NCBI GenBank assembly: GCA_012838305.1
Contig: DUPN01000118.1
Coordinates: forward strand, 1 to 57,602
Length of the DNA: 57,602 bases
Reading direction: 5' to 3'
Source: Bacillota bacterium
GTDB lineage: Bacteria; Bacillota; Limnochordia; Darwinibacteriales; Darwinibacteriaceae
Shown here: piece by piece, positions 48,037-57,520 of the stretch
Layout: each line of letters opens with the position of its first letter
Position numbering within the stretch: position 1 is the first letter of the stretch
The notes under the pieces: model-generated
What the model was told of the DNA's origin: nothing
Seen by the model: the letters and a program-made list of their open reading frames with translations, nothing else
Databases searched by the model: none
Translations under genes and position numbers: made by a program

Positions 48037-48981
48037 ATGACTCCGGCCAAGAAAGATAAGCTCAAGCGCGGTTTGGTAAGCTTTTTGCGTGCCGTGATGT
48101 TGATTGGCATTTGCTATGTCATTGTGCTGCCCTTAGTCCATCGCCTGTCCACAGCTTTGATGCCCATTGAAGATATGTACGACCAGTCTGTACGCTGGAT
48201 TCCCAGAAGCCCCACCCTGCGCAACTTCCGCTTAGTCTGGGTACACATGAAGTATGTTGATGCTTTCTGGAACTCCCTGAAACTTGCTTCTTTTACCAGC
48301 GTGCTGCAGGTAGGGGCATGTACGATGGTTGGCTACGGGCTAGCCCGCTTTAAATTTCCGGGAAGCAATGCGGTCTTCGCCATGGCCATCCTGACCCTGA
48401 TGGTTCCACCGCAGCTGATTATGGTGCCTATGTATCTGAATTTCCGTTTCTTTGACCTCTTTGGCCTGCTTGGGGAAGGCTCTTTGAACCTGGTGGGAAC
48501 CTACTGGCCCTTTGCCCTCACAAGTCTTACGGGCACAGGATTTCGCAATGGACTCTATATCTTTATTATGCGCCAGTTCTTTCGGGGCTTGCCCCGGGAA
48601 CTGGAAGAAGCCGCTTACATTGATGGTGCAGGTCTTTTCACCACATTTTTCCGAGTGATGCTGCCAGGGAGTATACCGGGTCTGGTGGTGACATTTCTCT
48701 TCTCCTTTGTCTGGCAATGGAACGATTACCTCTATGTGACGAATTTCATGGCCGGGAAGAACTTTTTGCCCCAAGCCTTAGAAGGGGCGGCCAGAAATGT
48801 GCAAATTGCCATTGATGAGGCCAGCGCCCTGGCCTCTACCAGCGGATTTTTGGACGATCATTTCTACTCTTTGATCAACAATGCAGGAATGCTCCTGGTG
48901 ATTTTACCTCTCCTGATTCTCTACATTTTGCTGCAGCGTTACTTTGTGGAAAGTATTGAGAGAACAGGAATTATTGGTTAG
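48037..48981 (+). CDS. sugar ABC transporter permease, MalG type (B-type pair, locus B)
   Basis: 314 residues, ATG behind AAAGGAGG. Six helices and an EAA loop near residue 190 (EEAAYIDGAGLFTTFFRV). The C-terminus QRYFVESIERTGIIG is almost the same as that of the protein at 18479, which confirms the pairing of the B-type permeases between loci. It completes the four-gene module NHL-DUF5696-MalF-MalG. Confidence 0.92.
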   Translation: MTPAKKDKLKRGLVSFLRAVMLIGICYVIVLPLVHRLSTALMPIEDMYDQSVRWIPRSPTLRNFRLVWVHMKYVDAFWNSLKLASFTSVLQVGACTMVGYGLARFKFPGSNAVFAMAILTLMVPPQLIMVPMYLNFRFFDLFGLLGEGSLNLVGTYWPFALTSLTGTGFRNGLYIFIMRQFFRGLPRELEEAAYIDGAGLFTTFFRVMLPGSIPGLVVTFLFSFVWQWNDYLYVTNFMAGKNFLPQALEGAARNVQIAIDEASALASTSGFLDDHFYSLINNAGMLLVILPLLILYILLQRYFVESIERTGIIG

Positions 48982-48997
48982 TTGGGGGAGATGGAAC

Positions 48998-51900
48998 ATG
49001 CTAGGATATAAGAGGAAGCCCCTTGGACGATGGGGCCTGGTTCTGGGACTTGTGGTACTGCTGTTTTCGGCTAACGCAGGGGCCATGCAGCCGCCCTCGC
49101 TGCACGAAGCCTATGCTGATCAGTTTTTGATCGGATTTGCGGCGCGGGCTGCCTATTACATGGATGATTTCATTAACTTGACGCACTTTAATGCGGTTAC
49201 CGCAGAGAATGCCATGAAATGGGAGTCTCTGCAGCCCTATCCTGGCACCTTCGACTTTTATGCCGCGGACAACTTGGTGGACTATGCAGAAAAACATGGT
49301 CTGGCTGTGCACGGCCACACCCTAATCTGGCATTCCCAAACGCCCGATTGGGTTTTCCTCGATGCAAACGGCCAGGAGCTTTCCCGCGAGGCCCTAATCG
49401 AGCGTATGCGGGAACACATTCACACCGTGGTGGGGCGTTACAAAGGTCGCATCGCCAGTTGGGATGTGGTCAACGAAGCGGTGGAACAAGATCCGAGGAC
49501 CCAAGGCTGGGGGCTGAGGGACAGCAAGTGGCGGCAGATCATTGGCGATGATTACATTGAATTGGCCTTCCGCTTTGCCCATGAGGCGGATCCCACGGCG
49601 CGTCTTTTGTACAATGACTATAGCGCCACCGATCCAGGGAAGCGTGATGCCATTTACCAACTCGTCCAGGGCCTTCTGGCTAAGGGGGCGCCCATTGATG
49701 GTATCGGGATGCAGGGGCACTGGGACTTGAGTTATCCGAGTACGGCGGCGGTGCGTGCGGCCATTGAGAAATATGCCTCCCTTGGGGTGAGCGTGAGTAT
49801 CACCGAAATGGACGTAAGTGTCTATAGCTGGAACGATCGCAGCAATCGCTATGCCAGTGGTTTACCTGATTCCGTCGCGGCCCAACAGGCTGCAGCCTAC
49901 GCCGCCTATTTTCAGGTATTCCAGGAGTACAGCGACGTGATCGAGCGAGTCACTTTTTGGGGGGTCCGTGATAACTATAGCTGGAAAAATAACTATCCGG
50001 TGCAGGGCAGAGCTGATTATCCCTTGCTTTTTGACTCTCAGGGAAATCCAAAACCAGCCTTCTGGGCTGTCCTTGATCCCAGCAACCCAGATGGCCCGCC
50101 CGCCCCGGAGACAGAGGAGATAGCCTTTGAGAATGTGATTTTAGGTAAACCCGTCTGGGCCAGTCATGAGAGTGAACGGGCGGCGCGTGCAACTGACGAA
50201 GTGGATCTTACCAGCTGGAGCGTGAATGCAGAGCCTCCCTACTGGCTTGCGGTGGACCTAGGTGGAGAGTATGTCCTGGAGCGGTGGATTGTGAAACACG
50301 AAGGGGCCGGTCCCAACGCTCTCTTCGGAGCCGCGGGAGAGCGCTTTAACACCGCAGCCTACTCCCTCCAAGTGAGCGAGGACGGGGAGACGTGGGCCGA
50401 TCTGGATCAGGTGCGGGACAACACCGAAAGCATTACCGATCGTTCCTTTGAACCCACTAAGGCCCGCTACGTACGCTTATTGATCACAGAGCCCAATTCG
50501 GTTCCTGGCAACAACCAGCTCAGAGTGCATGAGTTCCAGGTGCTGGGAGTGGAAAGCGGCGAGGAGGATCTAGTTTCGGAACCCTATGCCCGCCGAGAGT
50601 CCTATCAGGACTATCTCCAGAGGTACAGCGGAGCTCCCAGGCCGGATCTGGATCTGGTGATCCCAGCGGTAGCATATTCCAAAACCAATATGGATCTGGA
50701 AGTCCTAACGGATGTCCATGGATACCCCGGTGAGGTTCTTTGGACCGATGAACAGGGCTATGTGGAGTGGACGGTTCGGGTACCCCAGGCCGGGCTGTAC
50801 CATATTGAACTGGAGTACTATCCAGCCCCGGGGCGAGGCACCTCCATCGAGCGGGAGATTCGCATCAATGGAGAGAGACTTTTTTCCGGTGCCGAACTGC
50901 TGCTCTTTCATCGCATCTTTGGTGACGCCACCCCTTTCTTAAAGGATCAGGCAGGAAATGAGATTCGTCCCAGGCAGATGGAAAAACCCATGTGGAGAAG
51001 GGTCTATTTATCGGACTCCCTGGGTTATGTGATGCAGCCCTACCAGTTTTATCTGAAGGAAGGGGAAAACACCGTGCGGCTCCTTTCCACATCGGAGCCC
51101 ATGATCCTAAGCCAGCTGCGGGTGACCCAGGCTGAGGCGCCCAGGCCCTATCAGGAAGTGCTGCAAGAGCAGATCCGTCTGGGACGGGAGCCCACCACGG
51201 GGCATTTCCTGATCGTGCAGGGGGAGGATGCGGCGTATCGCTCCAGTCCCTCCCTTTTCCCAGTCTTCGATCAAGGCGATCCCACCACCGAACCGTATCA
51301 TCCCGCAGAAATTCGTCTTAATTCCATTGGTGGGCACCGCTGGCAGGTTCTAGGCGACTGGGTAGCGTGGGAAGTGGAGATTCCTGAGGACGGTTTCTAT
51401 CAGATTTCCATCAAGGGCAAGCAAAACATAAGTCGGGGAATCTTCAGCAATCGCAAAGTTACCATCGATGGCCAGGTTCCCTATGCTGAGGTCGGGGCGG
51501 TCAAGTTTTATCATTCCAATCGATACCAGCTCAAGCAGTTAGGCTTGGATCATCAGGATGAACCATTTCTGTTTTATTTCACCAAGGGAACCCATGAGAT
51601 TCGGATGGAGGCGGTTTTGGGGGACCTGGCCAACTTAGTGCGTCTCAGTGAAGAAACCCTCTATGAACTGAATACCATTTACCGCAGTATTATCATGATT
51701 ACCTCGTCTACACCGGATCCTATGCGCAGTTATCAATTGGAAAGACGCGTCCCTGATTTGCTGGATCGCATCAGCGCACAGAGTGAGGTTCTCAAGGGGA
51801 TGGCCCGGGAATTCGAGCAAATTACAGGGCAAAGGGGAGGCCATACCGCCACCTTGACCGATCTGGCCCGCATGCTGGATCGCATGGTCTATCGTCCCGA

Positions 51901-53572
51901 CTCTATTCCCAATCTGCTGCGGGAGTTCCGCGACGGCATTGGTAATCTGGGAACCTGGGTTATGAACACCCGCAATCAGCCTTTGCAGGTGGACTATATG
52001 ATCATCTCCTCTCCCGGGGAGAAAATGCCCAGGGTGACTCCGACGTTCTTTCAAGTGATGCTCCATGAGATTCGTGCCTTTATTGCTTCTTTTACCCATG
52101 ATTATACCGGGGTTTTAGATATTACGGAGGGAGCAGACCGAGCGAGGGCGGACAAAAAGGACGGACTGAAGGTCTGGATCGGCCTGGGACGAGACCAGGC
52201 GCAGGTCCTCAAGCAGATGATCGAAGATACGTTCACACCCGAGACTGGTATCCGGGTCAATTTGGAACTGGTGAATGATATGCAAAGACTCCTAGTTCCG
52301 ACCACCATTGCCGGTACCCAGCCCGATGTGGCCATTGGGGCTGCCAGTATGGACCTGGCTTTTCGCGGGGCTGTGGTTGATCTCAGCGAGTTTCCCGATT
52401 TCGAGGAAGTGAGTGGCCGGTTTATGAAGTCGGCTTTACTGCCTTTCCGATTCAGGGACCAAACCTTTGCCCTTCCTGAGATGCAGAGTTTCCCGATGTT
52501 GTTTTATCGCAAGGATGTCCTGGCAGACTTGGGGTTGGAGGTTCCCCAAACCTGGGAGGATGTCTATCGGATCTTGCCGGATCTGCAGAATCATCACCTG
52601 GAATTTGGCCTCTGGCCCAGCTATTACACGTTTTTGCAGTTTCTCTACCAAAAGGGTGTGGCGATTTTCAAGGAAGATGCGATCTTGGCCAATCTAGAGT
52701 CCGAGGCCGCCATTGCCACCTTTGAAGAGATGACCAATCTCTATACCCAATCAGGACTGCCCCTGGAATACAACTTTGTCAATCGCTTTCGCATGGGCGA
52801 GATGCCCCTGGCCATTGCCAACTACGGGGACTTTAACACCCTCACTGTCTTTGCACCCGAATTGCGCGGTGAGTGGGGGATGGTGCCCATTCCCGGGATT
52901 AGGCAAGAGGATGGCACCATCAATCGCACCGTTCCAGTGGCCCAAGATTTGCTGGCCGGCGCCAACATGCTGGCCATGGCCCAGGGCGGTGCCGGGGGGC
53001 CCGCCATTGTGATCCCCCAAGGAACCACAGGTTCCATCATCATGTCGAAATCGGACAGACAGGAGGAAGCGTGGGAATTCCTTAAATGGTGGACGTCAAC
53101 GGAGACGCAAGTGCGTTTTGGCCGAGAAATGGAAGCTCTCTTAGGAGCGGCCGCCCGCTATGCCACAGCCAATGTAGAGGCCCTGCAGCAGCTGCCTTGG
53201 CGCGTGGAGGAGCGCAACAATCTCAATGAGCAATGGGCCTGGGTGGAAGGTATCCCTCCCGTTGTTGGAGGATACTATATTACCCGCCAGTTTGACTGGC
53301 TGTTCCGGGCTGTGGTGCTCCAGAATGAGCCCGTAAGGGAATCTGTCTTTAACTACAGTCGGGAGATCAATCGGGAGTTAACCCGCAAACGGCTGGAGTT
53401 TGGTTTTGAAACCGACATCGAACAGCTGGATCCCAAACTGAAGGAACTCTACTGGGATCTGTATACCCATGTGTACAGACTGGATTGGGATCCTCCCGCA
53501 AGTGAGAGAAGCTTCGCGGAACTGCTGGAACGCTCGGGCATCACCATACCAGGAGAGGGGGACATGCCATGA
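48998..53572 (+). CDS. secreted GH10 xylanase - discoidin - CBM - solute-binding protein fusion
   Basis: 1524 residues from the ATG at 48998 behind GGGGGAG (the frame is open to 48944 without a ribosome site). Signal peptide about 1-31 (ANAGA), no lipobox. Residues 32-365: GH10 with acid/base Glu160 (WDVVNEAVEQD) and nucleophile Glu270 (SITEMDVSVY). Residues 372-520: F5/8 type C/discoidin-like domain (SWSVNAEPPYWLAVDLGG; ARYVRLLI). Residues about 560-880: two CBM35-like sandwiches. About 885-1010: helical. From about 1054: family 1 solute-binding domain (LKVWIGLGRDQ, LFYRKDVLADLGLEVPQTWE, EFLKWWTSTETQ). The CBM-SBP part is paralogous to the lipoprotein at 8677. Both GH10 catalytic residues are present, so it should be active. 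The A-type permease genes follow by overlap. Confidence 0.93.
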   Translation: MLGYKRKPLGRWGLVLGLVVLLFSANAGAMQPPSLHEAYADQFLIGFAARAAYYMDDFINLTHFNAVTAENAMKWESLQPYPGTFDFYAADNLVDYAEKHGLAVHGHTLIWHSQTPDWVFLDANGQELSREALIERMREHIHTVVGRYKGRIASWDVVNEAVEQDPRTQGWGLRDSKWRQIIGDDYIELAFRFAHEADPTARLLYNDYSATDPGKRDAIYQLVQGLLAKGAPIDGIGMQGHWDLSYPSTAAVRAAIEKYASLGVSVSITEMDVSVYSWNDRSNRYASGLPDSVAAQQAAAYAAYFQVFQEYSDVIERVTFWGVRDNYSWKNNYPVQGRADYPLLFDSQGNPKPAFWAVLDPSNPDGPPAPETEEIAFENVILGKPVWASHESERAARATDEVDLTSWSVNAEPPYWLAVDLGGEYVLERWIVKHEGAGPNALFGAAGERFNTAAYSLQVSEDGETWADLDQVRDNTESITDRSFEPTKARYVRLLITEPNSVPGNNQLRVHEFQVLGVESGEEDLVSEPYARRESYQDYLQRYSGAPRPDLDLVIPAVAYSKTNMDLEVLTDVHGYPGEVLWTDEQGYVEWTVRVPQAGLYHIELEYYPAPGRGTSIEREIRINGERLFSGAELLLFHRIFGDATPFLKDQAGNEIRPRQMEKPMWRRVYLSDSLGYVMQPYQFYLKEGENTVRLLSTSEPMILSQLRVTQAEAPRPYQEVLQEQIRLGREPTTGHFLIVQGEDAAYRSSPSLFPVFDQGDPTTEPYHPAEIRLNSIGGHRWQVLGDWVAWEVEIPEDGFYQISIKGKQNISRGIFSNRKVTIDGQVPYAEVGAVKFYHSNRYQLKQLGLDHQDEPFLFYFTKGTHEIRMEAVLGDLANLVRLSEETLYELNTIYRSIIMITSSTPDPMRSYQLERRVPDLLDRISAQSEVLKGMAREFEQITGQRGGHTATLTDLARMLDRMVYRPDSIPNLLREFRDGIGNLGTWVMNTRNQPLQVDYMIISSPGEKMPRVTPTFFQVMLHEIRAFIASFTHDYTGVLDITEGADRARADKKDGLKVWIGLGRDQAQVLKQMIEDTFTPETGIRVNLELVNDMQRLLVPTTIAGTQPDVAIGAASMDLAFRGAVVDLSEFPDFEEVSGRFMKSALLPFRFRDQTFALPEMQSFPMLFYRKDVLADLGLEVPQTWEDVYRILPDLQNHHLEFGLWPSYYTFLQFLYQKGVAIFKEDAILANLESEAAIATFEEMTNLYTQSGLPLEYNFVNRFRMGEMPLAIANYGDFNTLTVFAPELRGEWGMVPIPGIRQEDGTINRTVPVAQDLLAGANMLAMAQGGAGGPAIVIPQGTTGSIIMSKSDRQEEAWEFLKWWTSTETQVRFGREMEALLGAAARYATANVEALQQLPWRVEERNNLNEQWAWVEGIPPVVGGYYITRQFDWLFRAVVLQNEPVRESVFNYSREINRELTRKRLEFGFETDIEQLDPKLKELYWDLYTHVYRLDWDPPASERSFAELLERSGITIPGEGDMP

Positions 53573-54519
53573 GTTATGAACTATCTTCAAACAAGGGATC
53601 CTTAAGGACTGTACGAACTGCGGGCCGTATGCGGCAGATTTGGAGCCAGATCAGGGCCAATGCCATTTCCTACCTGTTTGTTGCTCCTTTTCTCCTTGTG
53701 TTTTCGGTCTTTGTGGTCTTACCCATTCTGCTGTCCGTCATTTTGAGTTTCACCTATTTCAACATGGTTCAGCCGCCAAGTTGGGTGGGTTTTCAGAATT
53801 ACCTCACGCTGTTTTTGGAGGACGAAGTCTTCTTAATTGCGGTGAAGAACACCTTTCTCTTCGCCGCGATTACCGGGCCTTTGAGCTATGTGATGTGCTT
53901 TGTCTTCGCTTGGCTGATCAATGAACTCCATCCGAAACTGCGGACGATTCTGACACTCTTGTTTTATGCCCCCAGCATCTCAGCGAATGCCTACCTCATT
54001 TGGACCGTGATGTTTAGCGGCGATGCCTATGGTTATGTGAACGGGCTTCTGCTGTACTGGGGGGTGCTCGATAAGCCCGTCCTCTGGCTTCAGGATCCCA
54101 CCTGGATGATGGGTATCGTCATTTTAGTTGTCCTTTGGATGAGTCTGGGTGTGAGCTTTTTGACCTTTATTGCCGGGCTCCAGGGTATTGATCTGATGTA
54201 CTATGAAGCGGGAGCCATTGACGGCGTGGGAAACAGATGGCAGGAGCTGTGGTTTATTACTCTGCCTTTGATGAAGAACCACCTGATGTTTGGTGCCATC
54301 ATCAGCATCACCAATTCCTTTGCCGCGGCCGGTCAGCTCCAGGCCCTCACGGGCAACACTCCAACGGATTGGGCCACCTGGACGATCATGCAGCATCTCA
54401 ATGACTATGGATATGTCCGTTACGAAATGGGCTACGCTTCGGCCATGGCTGTCCTACTCTTTTTGACCATGGTGGGAGTCCAACGGCTCGCGCAGCGGTT
54501 GTTAGCCAAGATAGGATAG
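53569..54519 (+). CDS. sugar ABC transporter permease, MalF type (A-type pair, locus B)
   Basis: 316 residues, ATGA overlap with the giant fusion gene. Six helices and an EAA-like loop near residue 212 (YEAGAIDGVGNRWQELWF), with EAG in place of EAA. NDYGYVRYEMGYASAMAVLL matches the permease at 11478. It should receive substrate from the SBP domain of the fusion protein. Confidence 0.92.
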   Translation: MSYELSSNKGSLRTVRTAGRMRQIWSQIRANAISYLFVAPFLLVFSVFVVLPILLSVILSFTYFNMVQPPSWVGFQNYLTLFLEDEVFLIAVKNTFLFAAITGPLSYVMCFVFAWLINELHPKLRTILTLLFYAPSISANAYLIWTVMFSGDAYGYVNGLLLYWGVLDKPVLWLQDPTWMMGIVILVVLWMSLGVSFLTFIAGLQGIDLMYYEAGAIDGVGNRWQELWFITLPLMKNHLMFGAIISITNSFAAAGQLQALTGNTPTDWATWTIMQHLNDYGYVRYEMGYASAMAVLLFLTMVGVQRLAQRLLAKIG

Positions 54520-54532
54520 GGGAGTGAAGAGA

Positions 54533-55408
54533 ATGAAACTGCGCATCAGTAACCGAAGGTTGGCGAGATCGGTGGGGGGAGACATCTTTATCTTCATGAT
54601 CATCTTTGCCATGGCCGCCTTTATGGCTCTGCCCCTGGTGTATACGATCAGCCAAGCGCTGAAGCCCCTGAATGAGATTTTCCTTTTCCCGCCCCAGTTC
54701 TTTCCGAGGCATCCTACCCTCGACAACTTCAGCGACCTGTTCTTGCTGATGGCCCAGAGCTGGGTACCCATCACCCGTTATTTGTTCAATTCCTTGGTGA
54801 TCGTGATTTTGGGCACCGCTGGAAATGTACTCCTGGGGTCCCTGTGTGCCTACGCCTTGGCCAAGCACGATTTCCCAGGGAAGGGCATCATCAACTCCGC
54901 CATTTTGTTATCCCTCATGTTTGCCGGTGCGGTTTTGCTGATTCCCCATTACCTGACCATGGCCTATCTCAACTGGATTGACAGTCTGGCATCCATCATT
55001 GTGCCCGCCTGGGGCGCAACCCTAGGGGTGTTTTTGATGCGCAACTTCATCGACCACATGGTGCACGACTCCCTCTTGGAAGCATCCAGGATTGACGGAG
55101 CAAGCGAATTTAAGATTTGGTGGACGGTGGTGATGCCCATTGTCAAGCCGGCCTGGCTCACCTTGACAATTCTAAGCTTCCAGTCACTGTGGGGCGATGC
55201 AGGAGGTCAATCCACCCTCTTTATCTATCGGGAGGAGCTCAAGCCTTTGCCCTATGCTCTGAGCCAAATTATCGGCGGCGGCGTGGGTAGGGCTGGCGTA
55301 GCAGCCGCTGTTACTGTTATACTAATGGCAGTACCGATCACGGTTTTTATCATTAATCAATCTCAAATTGTCCAGACCATGGGCACATCTGGCATTACAG
55401 GCGAGTAA
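54533..55408 (+). CDS. sugar ABC transporter permease, MalG type (A-type pair, locus B)
   Basis: 291 residues from the ATG at 54533, 8 bases after GGGAG (the in-frame GTG at 54524 overlaps that site). Six helices, EAA loop near residue 182 (LEASRIDGASEFKIWWTV). The FLFPPQFFPRHPTLDNFSDL segment matches FLYPPRFVTTRPTLQNFANL of the partner at 12432. It is the last transporter gene of locus B. A LacI-family gene starts 14 bases later. Confidence 0.92.
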   Translation: MKLRISNRRLARSVGGDIFIFMIIFAMAAFMALPLVYTISQALKPLNEIFLFPPQFFPRHPTLDNFSDLFLLMAQSWVPITRYLFNSLVIVILGTAGNVLLGSLCAYALAKHDFPGKGIINSAILLSLMFAGAVLLIPHYLTMAYLNWIDSLASIIVPAWGATLGVFLMRNFIDHMVHDSLLEASRIDGASEFKIWWTVVMPIVKPAWLTLTILSFQSLWGDAGGQSTLFIYREELKPLPYALSQIIGGGVGRAGVAAAVTVILMAVPITVFIINQSQIVQTMGTSGITGE

Positions 55409-55422
55409 GCGAGGTAAACAAA

Positions 55423-56445
55423 TTGATCACGATTGCGGACATTGCGAAAAAAGCGAAAGTATCGAAATCGACGGTTTCCAAAGTAATGAACAATTACCCT
55501 GGAGTCAGCCCAGAGACACGGGCCCGTGTACGCAGGGTGATGCGGGAATGTAATTACTTTCCGAATACTACGGCCCGATGCTTAATTACGCAGCGCTCTA
55601 AGCTGATTGGCTTGTTTTTGGCCAGTCAACTTAATGATCCGTTTTTTCGCGAAGTGATCGATGGTATTGAGAAAACCCTCGGTCCCCAGGGCTATGACAT
55701 TCTCTATCTCTATACTCCGGCCCATCATCCCAATGGACAACCCATCGGCTATGTGGAAAAAGTGAAAACTCGCCATGTCGATGGTGTCATTTTCTTAGGT
55801 TTTCTCAAAGAGGACGTTTCGCAGTTTGACAGTATCCTAGAATCGGACATACCAACAGTCTTCGTCGACGTGGATCTCGTTGGCCCCAACGCCTCCTATG
55901 TGATCTCCGATAACTTCCGATCGGGTTTTCTAGCAGCAGATTACTTGCTTGAGCTGGGGCATAGAAAGATTGGTCTCATCGATGGCCTGCCCATCTCTGC
56001 CCCTGCTGAAGACCGTCTGAAGGGTTTCAGGGCGGCCCTGTCCGATGCTGGAGTAAAGTACAATCCCGCCTGGTTGTTCCGGGGCGAATACGTTGAAGAA
56101 GAGGGGTACCAAGCGATGGAGGCCATCTTGCAGATGGACGATCAACCCACCGCCCTTGTGGTCCAGGACAGCATGGCGGTTGGGGCCATCGAAGCCTTGA
56201 ACAGGCGCGGGAAGAGCGTTCCTGAGGATCTGTCCATCGTGGGGCTGGACGACATGGAATTCTGCCGATTCTGCGGTCTCACAACCGTTCGGCAGCAGAA
56301 ACAGGCCATGGGGGAGGCTGCTTCGGAGCTGCTGCTGCAAATCATCAACGAGGAACCCTTTGCGCCCCGTACCATCGAGACAACCCTCATTCAGCGCAGC
56401 AGCTGCCAAAGAATGGAAAACGAAAACGGGGGTCAGACCCTGTGA
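55423..56445 (+). CDS. LacI-family transcriptional regulator (locus B)
   Basis: 340 residues from a TTG start, 8 bases after GAGG. N-terminal helix-turn-helix (ITIADIAKKAKVSKSTVSKV, residues 2-21) and hinge, then a periplasmic-binding-protein-like effector domain (LIGLFLASQLNDPFF; VDGVIFLGF; PTVFVDVDLVGP; SIVGLDDMEFC). It probably senses a xylose-derived sugar and controls locus B through the operator at 39663. The last five codons lie inside a large GGGGTCAGACCCC palindrome, so the present C-terminus (GGQTL) may be a later addition. Confidence 0.93.
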   Translation: MITIADIAKKAKVSKSTVSKVMNNYPGVSPETRARVRRVMRECNYFPNTTARCLITQRSKLIGLFLASQLNDPFFREVIDGIEKTLGPQGYDILYLYTPAHHPNGQPIGYVEKVKTRHVDGVIFLGFLKEDVSQFDSILESDIPTVFVDVDLVGPNASYVISDNFRSGFLAADYLLELGHRKIGLIDGLPISAPAEDRLKGFRAALSDAGVKYNPAWLFRGEYVEEEGYQAMEAILQMDDQPTALVVQDSMAVGAIEALNRRGKSVPEDLSIVGLDDMEFCRFCGLTTVRQQKQAMGEAASELLLQIINEEPFAPRTIETTLIQRSSCQRMENENGGQTL

Positions 56446-56473
56446 CCGGGTAGTCACGGGGTCTGACCCCGTT
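56425..56473. repeat. large GGGTCAGACCC palindrome (REP-like)
   Basis: AACGGGGGTCAGACCCTGTGAC and GTCACGGGGTCTGACCCCGTT are arms of about 21 bases with one bulge and one mismatch around CGGGTA. Each arm holds its own smaller palindrome, GGGTCAGACCC. It overlaps the end of the LacI gene and precedes the ribosome site of the next gene. This motif recalls REP elements mobilised by REP-associated (IS200-like) transposases. Confidence 0.75.
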
Positions 56474-56491
56474 AGAGGAGGCAAGGAGTAA

Positions 56492-57100
56492 ATGACAAAC
56501 GTGTTTTCTGGTTTAAACGGTAAGACCAAGCCAGCTGGATTTCGCTGGATGAATGAACCACGGGAGTGGTCTTTCACAGAAGAAGGATTGGTTGTACAGG
56601 CTGAGCCGCAAACCGACTTTTTCAAGGATCCTGCGGGAACTTCGGTACAGCACTCGGCCCACTTCTTGTACACGCTGTACGAAGGCGATTTTACGTTCAT
56701 GACCAAAGTTGAGGTCGAGATGCTCGATGACTACGACGCAGCGGTAATGATGGTCATGGTCGATGACGATCATTGGGCGAAACTATGCTATGAGTTTACG
56801 TACAAAAAGCCGATGATTGTCAGTGTCGTCACCAAGGGAGTGTCCGACGACTGTAACTCCCTGGTCGTACCCGAGAGCGGCATTTATCTTCGAGTCACCC
56901 GCTTTGATGACTGTTTTGCTTTTCATTACTCCCATGACGGCAAGTGGTGGGAGATGGTTCGCTACTTTACTCTAGACGCCGGCGCTGCGGTGAAGGTTGG
57001 CGTAGTGGCCCAATCTCCAAAGGGAAATGGATGCACGGTCACATTCAAGGACCTGCATATTTCGCCAACGCCAATCAGAGATATTCGGTCAGGTAAATAG
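56492..57100 (+). CDS. DUF1349 (concanavalin A-like) protein
   Basis: 202 residues, no signal peptide, ATG behind GGAGGCAAGGAG. It is a single beta-jelly-roll of the DUF1349 family: FRWMNEPREWSF, GLVVQAEPQTDFFKDPAG, GDFTFMTKVEVEMLDDYDAAVMMV, WAKLCYEFTY, YLRVTRFDDCFAFHYSHDGKWW and VKVGVVAQSPKGNG. Such proteins occur beside glycan operons and may bind or modify sugars, but no activity is established. It is the last gene of locus B and is separated from the LacI gene by the palindrome. Confidence 0.85.
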   Translation: MTNVFSGLNGKTKPAGFRWMNEPREWSFTEEGLVVQAEPQTDFFKDPAGTSVQHSAHFLYTLYEGDFTFMTKVEVEMLDDYDAAVMMVMVDDDHWAKLCYEFTYKKPMIVSVVTKGVSDDCNSLVVPESGIYLRVTRFDDCFAFHYSHDGKWWEMVRYFTLDAGAAVKVGVVAQSPKGNGCTVTFKDLHISPTPIRDIRSGK

Positions 57101-57246
57101 CTAGCGCGTGGGCCGCATCAGTTCCTCTCTGTGGGCGCAAGCGAAGCCACCATTACTCCTGGAGAGATTTACTTCCATCGTCAGCGTCAAGACGAAATAT
57201 TATCGCTGTTGCACTATGCTTGACACAGTCATTTCGCCTGGATCTC

Positions 57247-57276
57247 TTGACAGTTCGAGTTCGTATGTGATAGACT
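57247..57276 (+). promoter_or_regulatory. promoter of the tRNA operon
   Basis: TTGACA at 57247-57252, an 18-base spacer and TAGACT at 57271-57276, 24 bases before tRNA-Ser. Another TTGACA lies at 57220. Confidence 0.7.
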
Positions 57277-57299
57277 ATCATTTGTCAGCAAGGCGATTG

Positions 57300-57391
57300 G
57301 GAAGGGTGCTTGAGTGGCCGAAAAGAGCCGCCTGCTAAGCGGTTGAGGGCTTTGCCGCCCTCCGAGGGTTCAAATCCCTCCCCTTCCGCCA
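57300..57391 (+). tRNA. tRNA-Ser (anticodon GCU)
   Basis: Class II tRNA with acceptor stem GGAAGGG/CCCTTCC and encoded CCA. The anticodon loop CTGCTAA gives GCU. The long variable arm (GAGGGCTTTGCCGCCCTC) and T arm GAGGGTTCAAATCCCTC are present. Its acceptor stem equals that of the tRNA-Ser at 32750. Confidence 0.97.
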
Positions 57392-57403
57392 TTTATATAG
57401 CGT

Positions 57404-57480
57404 GCGCCCGTAGCTCAGCTGGATAGAGTGTCTGACTACGAATCAGAAGGCCATAGGTTCGAATCCTGTCGGGCGCGCCA
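57404..57480 (+). tRNA. tRNA-Arg (anticodon ACG)
   Basis: Acceptor GCGCCCG pairs with CGGGCGC; G discriminator and encoded CCA. The anticodon stem-loop CTGACTACGAATCAG gives ACG, read as ICG after deamination by TadA. It lies 12 bases after tRNA-Ser(GCU), in the same transcript. Confidence 0.97.
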
Positions 57481-57492
57481 TACATAAACAAG

Positions 57493-57520
57493 GACTGCAA
57501 CGATGTTTGCGGTCTTTTTT
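57493..57520 (+). terminator. terminator of the tRNA operon
   Basis: GACTGCAA pairs with TTGCGGTC (one wobble), followed by six T. Confidence 0.85.

Noticed and set aside
57108-57338. 76-codon open frame on the plus strand
   Set aside because: It runs through the tRNA promoter and into tRNA-Ser(GCU), has no ribosome site and resembles no protein.
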